Shown here in pieces: positions 33,540 to 43,762 of a DNA stretch of 64,000 nt. Under the pieces are notes generated by a model. That model did not search any database. It was given only the letters and a program-made list of their open reading frames with translations, and had not been told where the DNA came from. The DNA is taken from positions 186,001-250,000 of the forward strand of contig NZ_JAKRET010000001.1 of NCBI RefSeq assembly GCF_022664395.1. Reading direction: 5' to 3'. The position numbers and the translations under genes are program-made. Positions within the stretch are counted from its first letter, which is position 1, and every line of letters starts with the position of its first letter. The DNA is from Sphingomonas lacusdianchii. GTDB lineage: Bacteria; Pseudomonadota; Alphaproteobacteria; Sphingomonadales; Sphingomonadaceae.

Positions 33540-35114
33540 ATGGATATCGCCCTTCCCCGCAAACGCCGCTTCGTCTGGAGCATTGTCGCCGCCATCGCCG
33601 TGGTGGCGGCGGGTGACGTCCTGTTCTACCAGCGCGGCGCCTATGGCGGGCAGACCGGGTTCGCGCTGGCGGCGCTGTTGCTGCTCGCCATCGCCTGTCG
33701 CCCGGCGATCTGGCGCGACCGGCGGGCATGGGTCGCGGCTGCCGCCGCGTTCGCATTCGCCCTGCAGATGGTGCGCGATCCCGGGCCGTTGTCATGGACG
33801 CTCTACTGGGTCGCGGCGGGCATGACGGTGTTGCTGCCTGCGACCGGCACGTTCGACGATGGCTGGCGCTGGTTCCAGCGCTTGCTTGCACATGCGCTGC
33901 GTTCGGTCGTCGCGCCGGTCCTCGACCTGGTCCGCTGGCGCAGGGTCCGGCGCGCGCGATCGCGGTGGCAGTTCGACCTGTCGGACGGGCTGCGCGGTGT
34001 CGCCCTGCCCGTCATCGGCAGCGGGGTCATCCTGCTGCTGTTCGTCGCCGCCAATCCGGTGTTGGCGCAATGGGTCGACCGGCTGACCGGACCGGGGTTC
34101 TGGGAACTGGATGCCGTGCGCATCATGATCTGGATCGTCATACTGGTTGCGGCATGGAGCTTGCTCCACCCGCGACCGATCCAGCCGATCATCGGCACGT
34201 TCGACGGTAGCGGCGAGTTGCCACTGCCCGGCGTGACGATCGCGTCGGTGCGACGGTCGCTGATCGCGTTCAACCTGCTGTTCGCGGTGCAGAACGGGTT
34301 GGATATCGCCTATCTAAGCGGCAGCGTGCCGATGCCGGCGGGGATCACGCTGGCCGATTATGCGCATCGCGGTGCCTACCCGCTGATCGCGACCGCGCTG
34401 CTTGCCGCGCTGTTCGTGCTGGTGACGTTGCGACCGGGATCGCAGACCGCCGCGATACCCGCAATCCGCCGGCTGGTCGGGCTATGGATCGGGCAGAACC
34501 TGATCCTCGTCGCGTCGTCGATGCTCCGCACGATCGATTATGTCGAAGCCTATTCGCTGACCGGGCTGCGCCTCGCGGCGCTCGCGTGGATGGCGCTGGT
34601 CGGATACGGGCTGGTGGTCATCCTCTGGCGACTGCTCGGCGGGCGGAGCGCCGGGTGGCTAATCAACGCGAATCTCTTTGCCGCCGGACTGGTGCTCACT
34701 GGCTTCGCCTTGACCGACAGCGCCGCATTCGTCGCGTCGTGGAATGCACGTCATGCCGCTGATGTCGGCGGCCGCGGTGCGGCGCTCGACCTCTGTTATC
34801 TCCAAATGCTCGGCAACTCGTCATTGCCCGCGCTGATCGAACTCGAGCAGCGGCCCGATATCGCGCCGGCATTGCGCGACCGGGTCCGCTACGTCCGTAA
34901 CGCCGTGCTGTTCACGCTCGACGGGCGCATGCACGATGGCGGATGGACGTGGCAGGGCGAGCGGCGGCTGGCAGCGGCGCGGGCGGCGTTTCCCGATCTT
35001 CCCGCAAAGCTGCCGATGCCAGCCGGCGACCGGATGTGCGACGGTCGCCTCAAACCGCCCCCTGCCCCGTCCGCTCCGGTCACCCCGTCGTTGACAGTGG
35101 CGGTGCGGCCATGA
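33540..35114 (+). CDS. DUF4173 (DUF4153-like) polytopic membrane protein
   Basis: 524 residues; ATG 33540 follows GGAG. Around ten hydrophobic spans, with the DUF4173 core DLSDGLRGVALPVIGSGVIL and LFVAANPVLAQWVDRL, then RSLIAFNLLFAVQNGLDIAY and LADYAHRGAYPLIATALLAA. A ~120-residue soluble C-terminal tail follows. Function unknown. The stop overlaps the response regulator ATG (ATGA), so it is translated with the two-component system and may be a sensor partner or co-regulated envelope protein. Confidence 0.75.
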   Translation: MDIALPRKRRFVWSIVAAIAVVAAGDVLFYQRGAYGGQTGFALAALLLLAIACRPAIWRDRRAWVAAAAAFAFALQMVRDPGPLSWTLYWVAAGMTVLLPATGTFDDGWRWFQRLLAHALRSVVAPVLDLVRWRRVRRARSRWQFDLSDGLRGVALPVIGSGVILLLFVAANPVLAQWVDRLTGPGFWELDAVRIMIWIVILVAAWSLLHPRPIQPIIGTFDGSGELPLPGVTIASVRRSLIAFNLLFAVQNGLDIAYLSGSVPMPAGITLADYAHRGAYPLIATALLAALFVLVTLRPGSQTAAIPAIRRLVGLWIGQNLILVASSMLRTIDYVEAYSLTGLRLAALAWMALVGYGLVVILWRLLGGRSAGWLINANLFAAGLVLTGFALTDSAAFVASWNARHAADVGGRGAALDLCYLQMLGNSSLPALIELEQRPDIAPALRDRVRYVRNAVLFTLDGRMHDGGWTWQGERRLAAARAAFPDLPAKLPMPAGDRMCDGRLKPPPAPSAPVTPSLTVAVRP

Positions 35115-35836
35115 TCCTGTGCCCCATGCCGCGCTCGATCCTGATCGTCGACGACGATCCGCACATCCGCCAGTTGCTGGTCTTCGCCTTCGGCAAGGCG
35201 GGGCTGACCACGCGCGAGGCGGGCGACGGCGAGGAAGCGCTGGCCAGCGTGACGCGCGAGCCGCCCGACCTGATCGTCCTCGATATCAACATGCCGCGCA
35301 TGGACGGGCTGGAGGTCTGTCGCCGGTTGCGCGCAGCAGGCGACCTGCCGATCCTGTTCCTGTCGTCGCGCGACGATGAGATCGACCGGGTGCTGGGCAT
35401 CGAACTGGGCGGCGACGACTATGTCGTGAAGCCTTTTTCCCCACGCGAGGTCGTGGCGCGCGCGATGGCGATCCTGCGCCGCACCGCCGCGCACCCGCCG
35501 CGGGCGGAGAGCGTCGCGAGTTTTCGCTATGGTGGCCTCAGCATCGACAGCGAAGGCTGGGCGGCGCATTGGATGGGCGAGGAGATCGCGCTGACCGTGA
35601 CCGAATTCACCATCCTGCGCACGCTGGCGTCGATGCCATCGCGCATCTTTTCGCGCGACCAGATCATCGACCGGCTGCACGGTCCGGGCTTTGCGATCAC
35701 CGACCGCACGATCGACAGCCATGTCCGTAACCTGCGCCGCAAATTCGCCGAGGCAGGCTGCGCCGACCTGATCGAGACCCGCGCCGGGGTCGGCTATCGG
35801 CTGGGCGGATGCCGGGAGCCGGTCGCCGCGACATGA
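35111..35836 (+). CDS. OmpR-family response regulator
   Basis: 241 residues from the ATG overlapping the DUF4173 stop; ATG 35126 is an alternative. Receiver domain: ILIVDDDPHIRQLL with acidic pocket Asp14-16, phospho-acceptor Asp58 in IVLDINMPRMDG, and Lys in DDYVVKPFSPREVV. The C-terminal winged helix (TEFTILRTLASMPSRIFSRD and ITDRTIDSHVRNLRRK) is OmpR/PhoB type. Targets are unknown; the tight coupling to DUF4173 suggests regulation of that gene or of envelope functions. Confidence 0.9.
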   Translation: MILCPMPRSILIVDDDPHIRQLLVFAFGKAGLTTREAGDGEEALASVTREPPDLIVLDINMPRMDGLEVCRRLRAAGDLPILFLSSRDDEIDRVLGIELGGDDYVVKPFSPREVVARAMAILRRTAAHPPRAESVASFRYGGLSIDSEGWAAHWMGEEIALTVTEFTILRTLASMPSRIFSRDQIIDRLHGPGFAITDRTIDSHVRNLRRKFAEAGCADLIETRAGVGYRLGGCREPVAAT

Positions 35837-37464
35837 TCGCGCGGGCGAAGGCGGCGATCGCGCGGCACTGGCCGGTGCTGCGGCTGCGCACGATCCTGTT
35901 CAGCACGCTGCTGCTGGTCGCGGCGCTGCCCGGGTTCGGCGCGCTGTTCCTGCGCGTGTACGAAAATGCGCTGGTACGCCGCACCGAGGGGGAACTGGTC
36001 GCGCAAAGTGCCGCGCTCGCGGCGAGCGCGGCGGTGCTGTGGCCGGGTGCGCGCCTGGCGCCGCATCGCGTCATCGTTCCGCCCGGTCCTTATGATCCGC
36101 AAAGCGAGGTCGACCTGCGTGCCTCGCCGATCCTGCCGCCCCGCCCCGCCGCGCTTGCGACGCCGATCGGGCCGCGGCCCGCTGCGCTCGCGACTGCGCG
36201 GCGGCTGTTTCCCGCGATCGCGGAAACGCAGCGGACGACGCTGTCGTCGATCCTGATGCTCGACGCCAATGGGACGCTGCTGGGTGGCGGCGAGGCGGGG
36301 CGTTCGCTGCGGTCACTGCCCGAAATTCGGTCGGCGCTGTCCGGGCGACCATCGACGGTGCTACGCGAGAATGGCAGCCAGGTGCCGCGCTATGCCTTCG
36401 AATGGCTCAGCCGTGCGTCGAACCTGCGGCTGTACCATGCCCGGCCGATCATGGTCGGCGGGCGGGTGCAGGGCGTGTTGCTGGTATCGCGTTCGCCGCG
36501 TCCGTTGTGTGAGGGCATGTACGAGGATCGCGGCAAGATCGTGCTCGGTATCGTGCTGATCTTCGGCGCGCTGGTCATGCTTACCGCGATCCTGTCGCGC
36601 GCGATCGTCCGTCCGATCGAACGGTTGAGCCGCGCGACGCGCACGCTGGCATCGGGGCGCCCGGCGGCAACCGACCTGCCCTCGCTACAGGTCGTCGAAA
36701 TACGCGACCTGTTCCGCGACTTCGCGGCGATGGCTGACAGCATCGACAAACGGTCGCGGTACCTGCGCGATTTCGCGTCGTCGGTCAGTCATGAATTCAA
36801 GACGCCGCTGGCCGGGATCAGCGGCGCGATCGAACTGTTGCAGGATCATGAGGCGGAGATGCGCCCCGCCGATCGACGACGGTTCCTGCGCAACATGGCG
36901 GACGATGCCGAACGGCTGTCGCGACTGGTCCGGCGATTGATGGAACTGGCCAAGGCCGATCTCCACCAGCCGGGATCGACGTCGGGCACGGCGTTACCGC
37001 CGGCGCTGGCGATGGTCGCCGATGGCTTGGCGACCGACGACTTTTGGGTGCGTACTGCGTTGCCCGAACAGCTGCCGCGACTGGCGATCGACGCGCGAAC
37101 GCTGGAGGCGGTGCTGATGACGCTGATCGACAATGCGCGGCAGGCAGGGGCTACGATCGTGACCGTTTCCGCCAGCGTCGACGACGGCGATGTGGTCGTC
37201 GACCTGGTCGATAACGGGGGTGGCATTGCGCCCGCCGACCGCGACCGGATCTTCGAAGCGTTCTTCACGACCAAGCGAGAGGCGGGCGGCACCGGGCTGG
37301 GCCTGCCAATCGCGCGGTCGCTGGTCGAGGCATATGACGGGACGTTGGCCTTGCGCGAGGCGATACAAGGCACCCGTTTCGCCCTGACTCTGCCGATAGA
37401 TGTGGCGGGGGACAGAACCGGACCTAGCCTGACCCATCAACCTTTCAGATCACGACATAGCTGA
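35833..37464 (+). CDS. Sensor histidine kinase
   Basis: 543 residues from the ATG overlapping the regulator stop. Membrane span at ~22-42 (FSTLLLVAALPGFGALFL), a ~190-residue periplasmic sensor domain, second span at ~236-258 (IVLGIVLIFGALVMLTAIL), HAMP linker (RAIVRPIERLSRATRTLASG), HisKA with His320 in SSVSHEFKTPLAG, and HATPase motifs LIDNARQAG, DNGGGIAP and GTGLGLPIARSLVE. It phosphorylates the adjacent regulator. The signal is unknown; the sensor domain has few charged clusters and is not a recognised PAS domain. Confidence 0.9.
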   Translation: MIARAKAAIARHWPVLRLRTILFSTLLLVAALPGFGALFLRVYENALVRRTEGELVAQSAALAASAAVLWPGARLAPHRVIVPPGPYDPQSEVDLRASPILPPRPAALATPIGPRPAALATARRLFPAIAETQRTTLSSILMLDANGTLLGGGEAGRSLRSLPEIRSALSGRPSTVLRENGSQVPRYAFEWLSRASNLRLYHARPIMVGGRVQGVLLVSRSPRPLCEGMYEDRGKIVLGIVLIFGALVMLTAILSRAIVRPIERLSRATRTLASGRPAATDLPSLQVVEIRDLFRDFAAMADSIDKRSRYLRDFASSVSHEFKTPLAGISGAIELLQDHEAEMRPADRRRFLRNMADDAERLSRLVRRLMELAKADLHQPGSTSGTALPPALAMVADGLATDDFWVRTALPEQLPRLAIDARTLEAVLMTLIDNARQAGATIVTVSASVDDGDVVVDLVDNGGGIAPADRDRIFEAFFTTKREAGGTGLGLPIARSLVEAYDGTLALREAIQGTRFALTLPIDVAGDRTGPSLTHQPFRSRHS

Positions 37465-37472
37465 ATCGGCAT

Positions 37473-37557
37473 GCGCCGTCCGACAAAGATATCGACCTTG
37501 TCGGACGGCGCGAACGTCGCGCCTGCATGTCCCCGCGCAAAGCGGGAAAATGCAGGC
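37473..37557. terminator. Two hairpins between convergent genes
   Basis: GCGCCGTCCGACAA (37473-37486) and TTGTCGGACGGCGC (37498-37511) form a perfect 14-bp stem. A second hairpin pairs GCCTGCAT (37521-37528) with ATGCAGGC (37550-37557), with an inner CCCGC/GCGGG stem. They fill the gap between the kinase stop and the stop of the convergent RTX-like gene and probably act as bidirectional terminators. Confidence 0.65.
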
Positions 37558-37563
37558 GTCGGA

Positions 37564-38277
37564 TCAGCCGTCGATGCCGTAATGATAGTAGGTCACGCCG
37601 TTGACCGTTTCCTTGTACAGAAAGTCGATCGACAGCATGTTGTGGCCAACCCCGTTCAGGTCGATCTGGCCACCGGGATGGCGGAACGAGTCGCTCGACT
37701 TCGGACCGCCCTCGCCCGACAGGTCGAGCACCTGATTGCTGCCGAAGCCGATCGTGGCGTTGTCGTCATTATCGAGGATCTGGCGCGTCGTGACGATGCG
37801 GTCGTCGGCACCGAAGCCGTTGATCGTATCGAAGCCGAGGTTCAGGCCGAGTGCATTGTCGTAGAAGAAGGTAAAGCTTCCCTTCGATGCGTCGAACGTG
37901 TCGTTGGTGACCTTGCCCTCGGTAAAGCCCTCGAGCCGCACCGACGCGTCGGCATAGGCATGGCCGCCATCCTTCGACCCCAGATAGCGCAGGTTGACGA
38001 CCCCGCCATCGGCGCCGACCAAGGTCAACTGGTCGCCGCCGCTGGTACCTTCGACGGCAATCAGCCCGTTCTCGCCCGCGTCGACGCTGTCGCCGATCGA
38101 GCGATAGTTGATCAGCGAATCATTCTTGCGGAACGTCAGGATCGTGTCGTCACCGACATCGCCGTTGCTGACGACATAGGCGGTGGCGATGTCATAGCCG
38201 GTGATGACGTCGTTGGTGCCGTTCGACACGAGAACGGAAGACGCAGCTGTGGTGATGAGCGTGTTGTTGCCTGGCAT
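37564..38277 (-). CDS. RTX/beta-roll-like protein of unknown function, 237 residues
   Basis: ATG 38277 follows AGGGGG. No N-terminal signal peptide. The protein is Gly/Asp/Asn-rich with short beta-strand repeats (NGTNDVITGYD, GTSGGDQLTLVGADGG, NDTFDASKGSFTFFYDNALG, GADDRIVTTRQILDNDDNAT) reminiscent of RTX calcium-binding or beta-helical proteins, but without canonical GGxGxDxLx nonamers. Such proteins usually leave by type I secretion; no secretion genes are nearby. Function unknown. Confidence 0.6.
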   Translation of the reverse strand: MPGNNTLITTAASSVLVSNGTNDVITGYDIATAYVVSNGDVGDDTILTFRKNDSLINYRSIGDSVDAGENGLIAVEGTSGGDQLTLVGADGGVVNLRYLGSKDGGHAYADASVRLEGFTEGKVTNDTFDASKGSFTFFYDNALGLNLGFDTINGFGADDRIVTTRQILDNDDNATIGFGSNQVLDLSGEGGPKSSDSFRHPGGQIDLNGVGHNMLSIDFLYKETVNGVTYYHYGIDG

Positions 38278-38594
38278 GATTTCCCCCTTGCGAATGCGGT
38301 CCGGCAATGCCCTGGAGATCCCCATGTGGCAGGCCGAACGGTCGAAGCGGAAAACCGCGCATCCGCCAAGCGGTTCCAACAAAACAATATTTTTGCGCCA
38401 GGCCGAAATATTAGTAAAATATTAACGATAAGGGCGGCGCGAAATTCACCAATTAACGAGAGCGATCGACGCGATAAACCACTCCGCCATCCCCGTTGTC
38501 GGCCGGATAATTCTACATTGGCCAAAAATAGCTTTTCCGGTCGCGCGATTGCGAAATCCGTGATTGGCAACGGTTTGAAGCTGCGCCAACGAAG
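38278..38594. other. 317-base intergenic region
   Basis: No gene is seen. It is the upstream region of the RTX-like gene (minus strand) and lies beyond the stop of the dehydrogenase gene. AT-rich stretches near 38,385-38,425 (AATATTAGTAAAATATTAAC) could hold the RTX-like gene promoter. Confidence 0.4.
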
Positions 38595-40763
38595 CTACAT
38601 CCCGGCCAGCAGCTTGTCGACGGTGATCGGATAGTCGCGTACCCGCACTCCGCACGCATTAAAGACCGCGTTGGCGACCGCCGCACCGACGCCACAAATG
38701 CCCAGTTCGCCCACCCCCTTCGCCTTCATCGGCGACGACAGCGGGTCTTCCTCGTCGAGGAAGACGACCTCCTGATGCGGGATATCGGCATGGGTCGGCA
38801 GATGATATTCGGCCATGTCGTGATTGATGAACCCGCCGAGCCGCGGGTCGATCACCAGCTCCTCGGTCAGTGCGGCGCCGACACCCATCGTCATCGCGCC
38901 CAGTATCTGGTTACGCGCCGATTTGGGGTTGAGGATACGTCCGGCGCCGAACACGCCCAGCATCCGCCGCACGCGGATCTCGGCAGTGTCGGCATCGACG
39001 CCGATCTCGACGAAATGCGCGCCGAACGTTGCTTGCACGTATTTTCTCGTCAGGCTCCCGAACTCGATCCGGTCCTCGACCTCGATCCCCTGTCCGCCCA
39101 CGGCATCGCCCAAGGCCACCGATTTGTTGCCCGACCAGACCCGACCCTCGGCAAAACGCGCGGTGGCGGGTTCGAAGCCGGCCGCCTCGGCGATCTTGTC
39201 GCGCAGCCCGACACAGGCGGCATAGACGCCGGCGGTCGAACTGTTCGCCCCGAACTGCCCGCCCGACCCGGCCGAAATCGGGAAGCTGGACTCGCCCAGG
39301 CGGACGGTTACCTGTTCCAGTTCGACGCCCAGCATCTCGGCGGCGGTCTGGGCGAGGATCGTGTAGCTGCCCGTGCCGATGTCGGTCATGTCGGTCGTGA
39401 CGGTGACGCGGCCGTCGCCGCCAACCCCGACACGCGCCGCGGATTTCAGCACGATGTTGCCGCGATAGGCCGCCGCCATGCCCATGCCGACCAGCCAGCG
39501 TCCATCGCGCCGCGTGCCCGGCGTCGCCGCCCGTGCGCTCCAGCCGAAGCGTTCGGCGCCTTCGCGCAGGCAGCCGATCAAGTCGCGGTGCGAGAAGCGC
39601 CGTTCGGGCTTTTCGGGATCGACCTGCGTATCGTTGAGGATGCGCAGCTCGACCGGATCGATCGCCAGCTGTTCGGCCAGTTCGTCCATCGCCGCCTCGA
39701 TCGCCATCATGCCGACCGCTTCGCCCGGCGCGCGCATGGCGTTGGATTCGGGCAGGTTCAGCGTCGCGAGCCATTCGTCGACGCGGCGATGGGGCGCGGC
39801 ATACAGCTGTCGGGTCTGCGCGCCCGCCCCTTCGGGACTGCCGCCCGCCACGTCGCCCGACCAGCTTTCATGACCGATCGCGGTCAGCCGGCCCTCTCGG
39901 GTCGCGCCAAGTCGCAGCCGCTGGATCGTCGCCGAGCGATGCGGCGTGTTGTTGAAGACCTGCGGCCTGCTCAGCACGACCTTGACAGGCCGTCCCACTT
40001 GCCGCGCCGCAACCGCCGCCAGTACCGCATCGGCGCGCACCCACAGCTTGCCGCCAAAGCCACCGCCGATATGGTGGGCGATGATCCGGACCTTGTCCTT
40101 CGGCATGCCCAGCACCTTGGCCATGTCCCGCGCGGCCCAGTCGACCATCTGGTTCGCGGTCCACAGCGTCAGTTCGTCGCCGTCCCATGACGCGATCGAG
40201 GCGTGCGGCTCCATCATCGCATGGGCGTGATCGGGGGTGGTATAGGTCGTGTCGACCTGTACGGCTGCGTCGGCAAAGGCCCGGTCGAAATCGCCATGGA
40301 CGTGCGAGGAACTGTGCTCGGCAGCATCCTTCGCACGTGCCAGATCGAAGACTCCGTCGTCGGCGGCATAGTCGATCCGCACCAGTCGCGCGGCAGCACG
40401 GGCTGCTTCGAAACTTTCGGCCACGACCAGCGCCGCCGCCTGCCCGAACTGATCCACCTGCGGACCGGCGAGCATTGGCAGCTTCTGATCGTCGCCCAGC
40501 GCAAGGGGGCCGGCATTCTGGTGCGTCACCACCGCCCGCACGCCCGGCGCGGCAAGCGCATCGGCGGTGTCGATCGCGGCGATCCGGCCGCTGGCGATCG
40601 TGGTCGTGACGATCACGCCATAGACCAGGTCGGGTACCGCGAATTCGGCGGCATAGGTCGCGCGGCCGGTTACCTTCAGCGGTCCTTCGATCCGGTCGGT
40701 CGGACGGCCCAATATCCGCATCGCATCGGTCGGGTTGGGTCCGGCAGCTTCGGTGAACTTCAT
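38595..40763 (-). CDS. Xanthine dehydrogenase-family molybdopterin-binding subunit
   Basis: 722 residues from ATG 40763 (MKFTEAAGPNPTDAMRILGR), preceded by GGAAG. Family features: DRIEGPLKVTGRATYAAEF at the start, MMEPHASIASWDGDELTLWT, GGGFGGKLWVRADAVLAAVA, MRAPGEAVGMMAIEAAMDEL, GTGSYTILAQTAAEMLGVE and the C-terminal KGVGELGICGVGAAVANAVF with the catalytic-type Glu. It resembles YagR/PaoC-type subunits. The 2Fe-2S and FAD subunit genes expected beside it are absent; mutL lies 10 bases upstream instead. Substrate (aldehyde or N-heterocycle) cannot be told. Confidence 0.85.
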   Translation of the reverse strand: MKFTEAAGPNPTDAMRILGRPTDRIEGPLKVTGRATYAAEFAVPDLVYGVIVTTTIASGRIAAIDTADALAAPGVRAVVTHQNAGPLALGDDQKLPMLAGPQVDQFGQAAALVVAESFEAARAAARLVRIDYAADDGVFDLARAKDAAEHSSSHVHGDFDRAFADAAVQVDTTYTTPDHAHAMMEPHASIASWDGDELTLWTANQMVDWAARDMAKVLGMPKDKVRIIAHHIGGGFGGKLWVRADAVLAAVAARQVGRPVKVVLSRPQVFNNTPHRSATIQRLRLGATREGRLTAIGHESWSGDVAGGSPEGAGAQTRQLYAAPHRRVDEWLATLNLPESNAMRAPGEAVGMMAIEAAMDELAEQLAIDPVELRILNDTQVDPEKPERRFSHRDLIGCLREGAERFGWSARAATPGTRRDGRWLVGMGMAAAYRGNIVLKSAARVGVGGDGRVTVTTDMTDIGTGSYTILAQTAAEMLGVELEQVTVRLGESSFPISAGSGGQFGANSSTAGVYAACVGLRDKIAEAAGFEPATARFAEGRVWSGNKSVALGDAVGGQGIEVEDRIEFGSLTRKYVQATFGAHFVEIGVDADTAEIRVRRMLGVFGAGRILNPKSARNQILGAMTMGVGAALTEELVIDPRLGGFINHDMAEYHLPTHADIPHQEVVFLDEEDPLSSPMKAKGVGELGICGVGAAVANAVFNACGVRVRDYPITVDKLLAGM

Positions 40764-40773
40764 GACTTGCTTC

Positions 40774-42549
40774 CTATTTCCGGCCGAACAGCTTTTCGAT
40801 ATCGCCATGGGCCAGCTTGATCCAGGTCGGGCGGCCATGGTTGCACTGGCCCGAATGTGGCGTGACTTCCATCTCGCGCAACAGCGCGTTCATTTCGGCC
40901 ACCGACAATATCCGCCCGGCGCGAACCGATCCGTGACAGGCCATGGTCGCGGCGACGTGGTCGATGCGTTCCTTGAGCGACAGCGCCGCATCGTGCGCGC
41001 GAATCTCATCGGCGAGATCGGTGACGAGGCTGATGACGTCGCCCTGTCCCAGCACCGCCGGGACGGCACGCACCAGCATCGCGCGCGGGCCGAAGCGTTC
41101 GAGCTCCAGCCCGAATTCGGCCAGTTCCCCGGCCTTGTCCTCCAGCGCGTCGCAGGCGACTTCGTCCAGTTCGACCACCTCGGGGATCAGCAGCGCCTGT
41201 CGCGCGACGCCGCCTTTTGCCATTGCCGCGCGCATCCGTTCGAGCACGAGCCGTTCATGCGCGGCGTGCTGGTCGACCAGCACCAGCCCGTCCTCGGCCT
41301 CGGCAACGATATAGGTGCGCGCCACCTGGCCACGCGCCGCGCCGAGCGGGAATTGCGTCGAGGCGGGCGGCGGTTCGACCGCGACCTCGGCCCGCGCCTG
41401 TGGCGGCGGCGCGAAGAAGGTCGGGCGACGTTCGTGGAAGCTGAAGCCCGACGACGCCATCGCCTCCGCCAGCGGGGGCAGCGTTAGTGCGGACGGCGTG
41501 GGCGGCGCAATCGGCTCCGACGTCCATGCCGCCATCGCTTCCTCGGCGGGTCGCTGCACCGCGCGAAATCCTGCTTCATCGAGTGCCCGCCGCAGACCGC
41601 CGACGATCAGTCCGCGTGCCGCCGCCGGATCGCGGAAGCGCACCTCGGTCTTGGCCGGATGGACGTTCACGTCGATCAGGTCGGGATCGACGTCGAGGAA
41701 CAGTGCCACCACCGCATGGCGATCGCGCGCCAGCATCTCGGCATAGGCACCGCGCACTGCGCCTGACAGCAGCCGGTCCTTCACCGGGCGGCCGTTGACG
41801 AACAGATATTGGTGGTCGGCGACGCCGCGATGAAAGGTCGGCAGACCGGCGACGCCGCCCAGCCGCATGCCTTCGCGCTCCCAGTCGAGGCCGACCGAAT
41901 TCGCGGCCAGCGCGCGGTCGGTCAGCGCCGCGACCCGTTCGGGGCGCGACTCGCCCGCCTGCACCCCCAGCACGCGACGCCCATCATGTTCGAGGGAGAA
42001 GGCGATGTCGGGGCGCGCCATCGCCAGTCGCCGGACCTGGTCGACGCAGGCGGCGAATTCCGAGCGCGTCGACCGCAGGAATTTGCGCCGTGCCGGCACG
42101 CGCGCGAACAGCCCTTCCACGCGGATGCGAGTGCCCGGCGGAAGGGCGGCGGGTCGATTCTCGACCACTTCGCCATTATCGACGGTGCGCAGCCAGCCCT
42201 CGGCACCCGCCGGGCGGCTTTCGATCGCCAGCCGCGCGACGCTCGCGATCGAGGGCAGCGCTTCCCCGCGAAAGCCGAGCGTGGTCACAGCCTCGATCCG
42301 GTCGTCGGGCAGCTTCGAGGTCGCATGGCGTTCGAGCGAAAGGGCCATATCGTCCGGCGACATGCCGCAGCCGTCGTCACTAACCTCAATCAAATCAATA
42401 CCGCCGGCAGCAATCCGGACGCCGATGCGGGTCGCCCCGGCGTCGATCGCGTTCTCGACCAGTTCTTTCAGCGCGGAAGCAGGGCGTTCCACCACTTCCC
42501 CGGCAGCGATGCGGTTGACGAGATGCTCGGGGAGACGGCGTATTGACAT
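40774..42549 (-). CDS. mutL: DNA mismatch repair protein MutL
   Basis: 591 residues from ATG 42549 (MSIRRLPEHLVNRIAAGEVV). GHKL ATPase motifs: ELVENAIDAGA, SDDGCGM, ERHATSKL and TLGFRGEALPSIASVARL. The C-terminal dimerisation domain carries DQHAAHERLVLERM, the DQHAx2Ex4E endonuclease-type motif, so this MutL may nick DNA. The protein links MutS recognition to strand removal. Divergent from mreB across 155 bases; the dehydrogenase gene follows 10 bases after its stop. Confidence 0.95.
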   Translation of the reverse strand: MSIRRLPEHLVNRIAAGEVVERPASALKELVENAIDAGATRIGVRIAAGGIDLIEVSDDGCGMSPDDMALSLERHATSKLPDDRIEAVTTLGFRGEALPSIASVARLAIESRPAGAEGWLRTVDNGEVVENRPAALPPGTRIRVEGLFARVPARRKFLRSTRSEFAACVDQVRRLAMARPDIAFSLEHDGRRVLGVQAGESRPERVAALTDRALAANSVGLDWEREGMRLGGVAGLPTFHRGVADHQYLFVNGRPVKDRLLSGAVRGAYAEMLARDRHAVVALFLDVDPDLIDVNVHPAKTEVRFRDPAAARGLIVGGLRRALDEAGFRAVQRPAEEAMAAWTSEPIAPPTPSALTLPPLAEAMASSGFSFHERRPTFFAPPPQARAEVAVEPPPASTQFPLGAARGQVARTYIVAEAEDGLVLVDQHAAHERLVLERMRAAMAKGGVARQALLIPEVVELDEVACDALEDKAGELAEFGLELERFGPRAMLVRAVPAVLGQGDVISLVTDLADEIRAHDAALSLKERIDHVAATMACHGSVRAGRILSVAEMNALLREMEVTPHSGQCNHGRPTWIKLAHGDIEKLFGRK

Positions 42550-42563
42550 GGGGGTCGCTCTAG

Positions 42564-43745
<1,182 letters not shown>

Positions 43746-43762
43746 CATAGGGGTCCGGGGGC

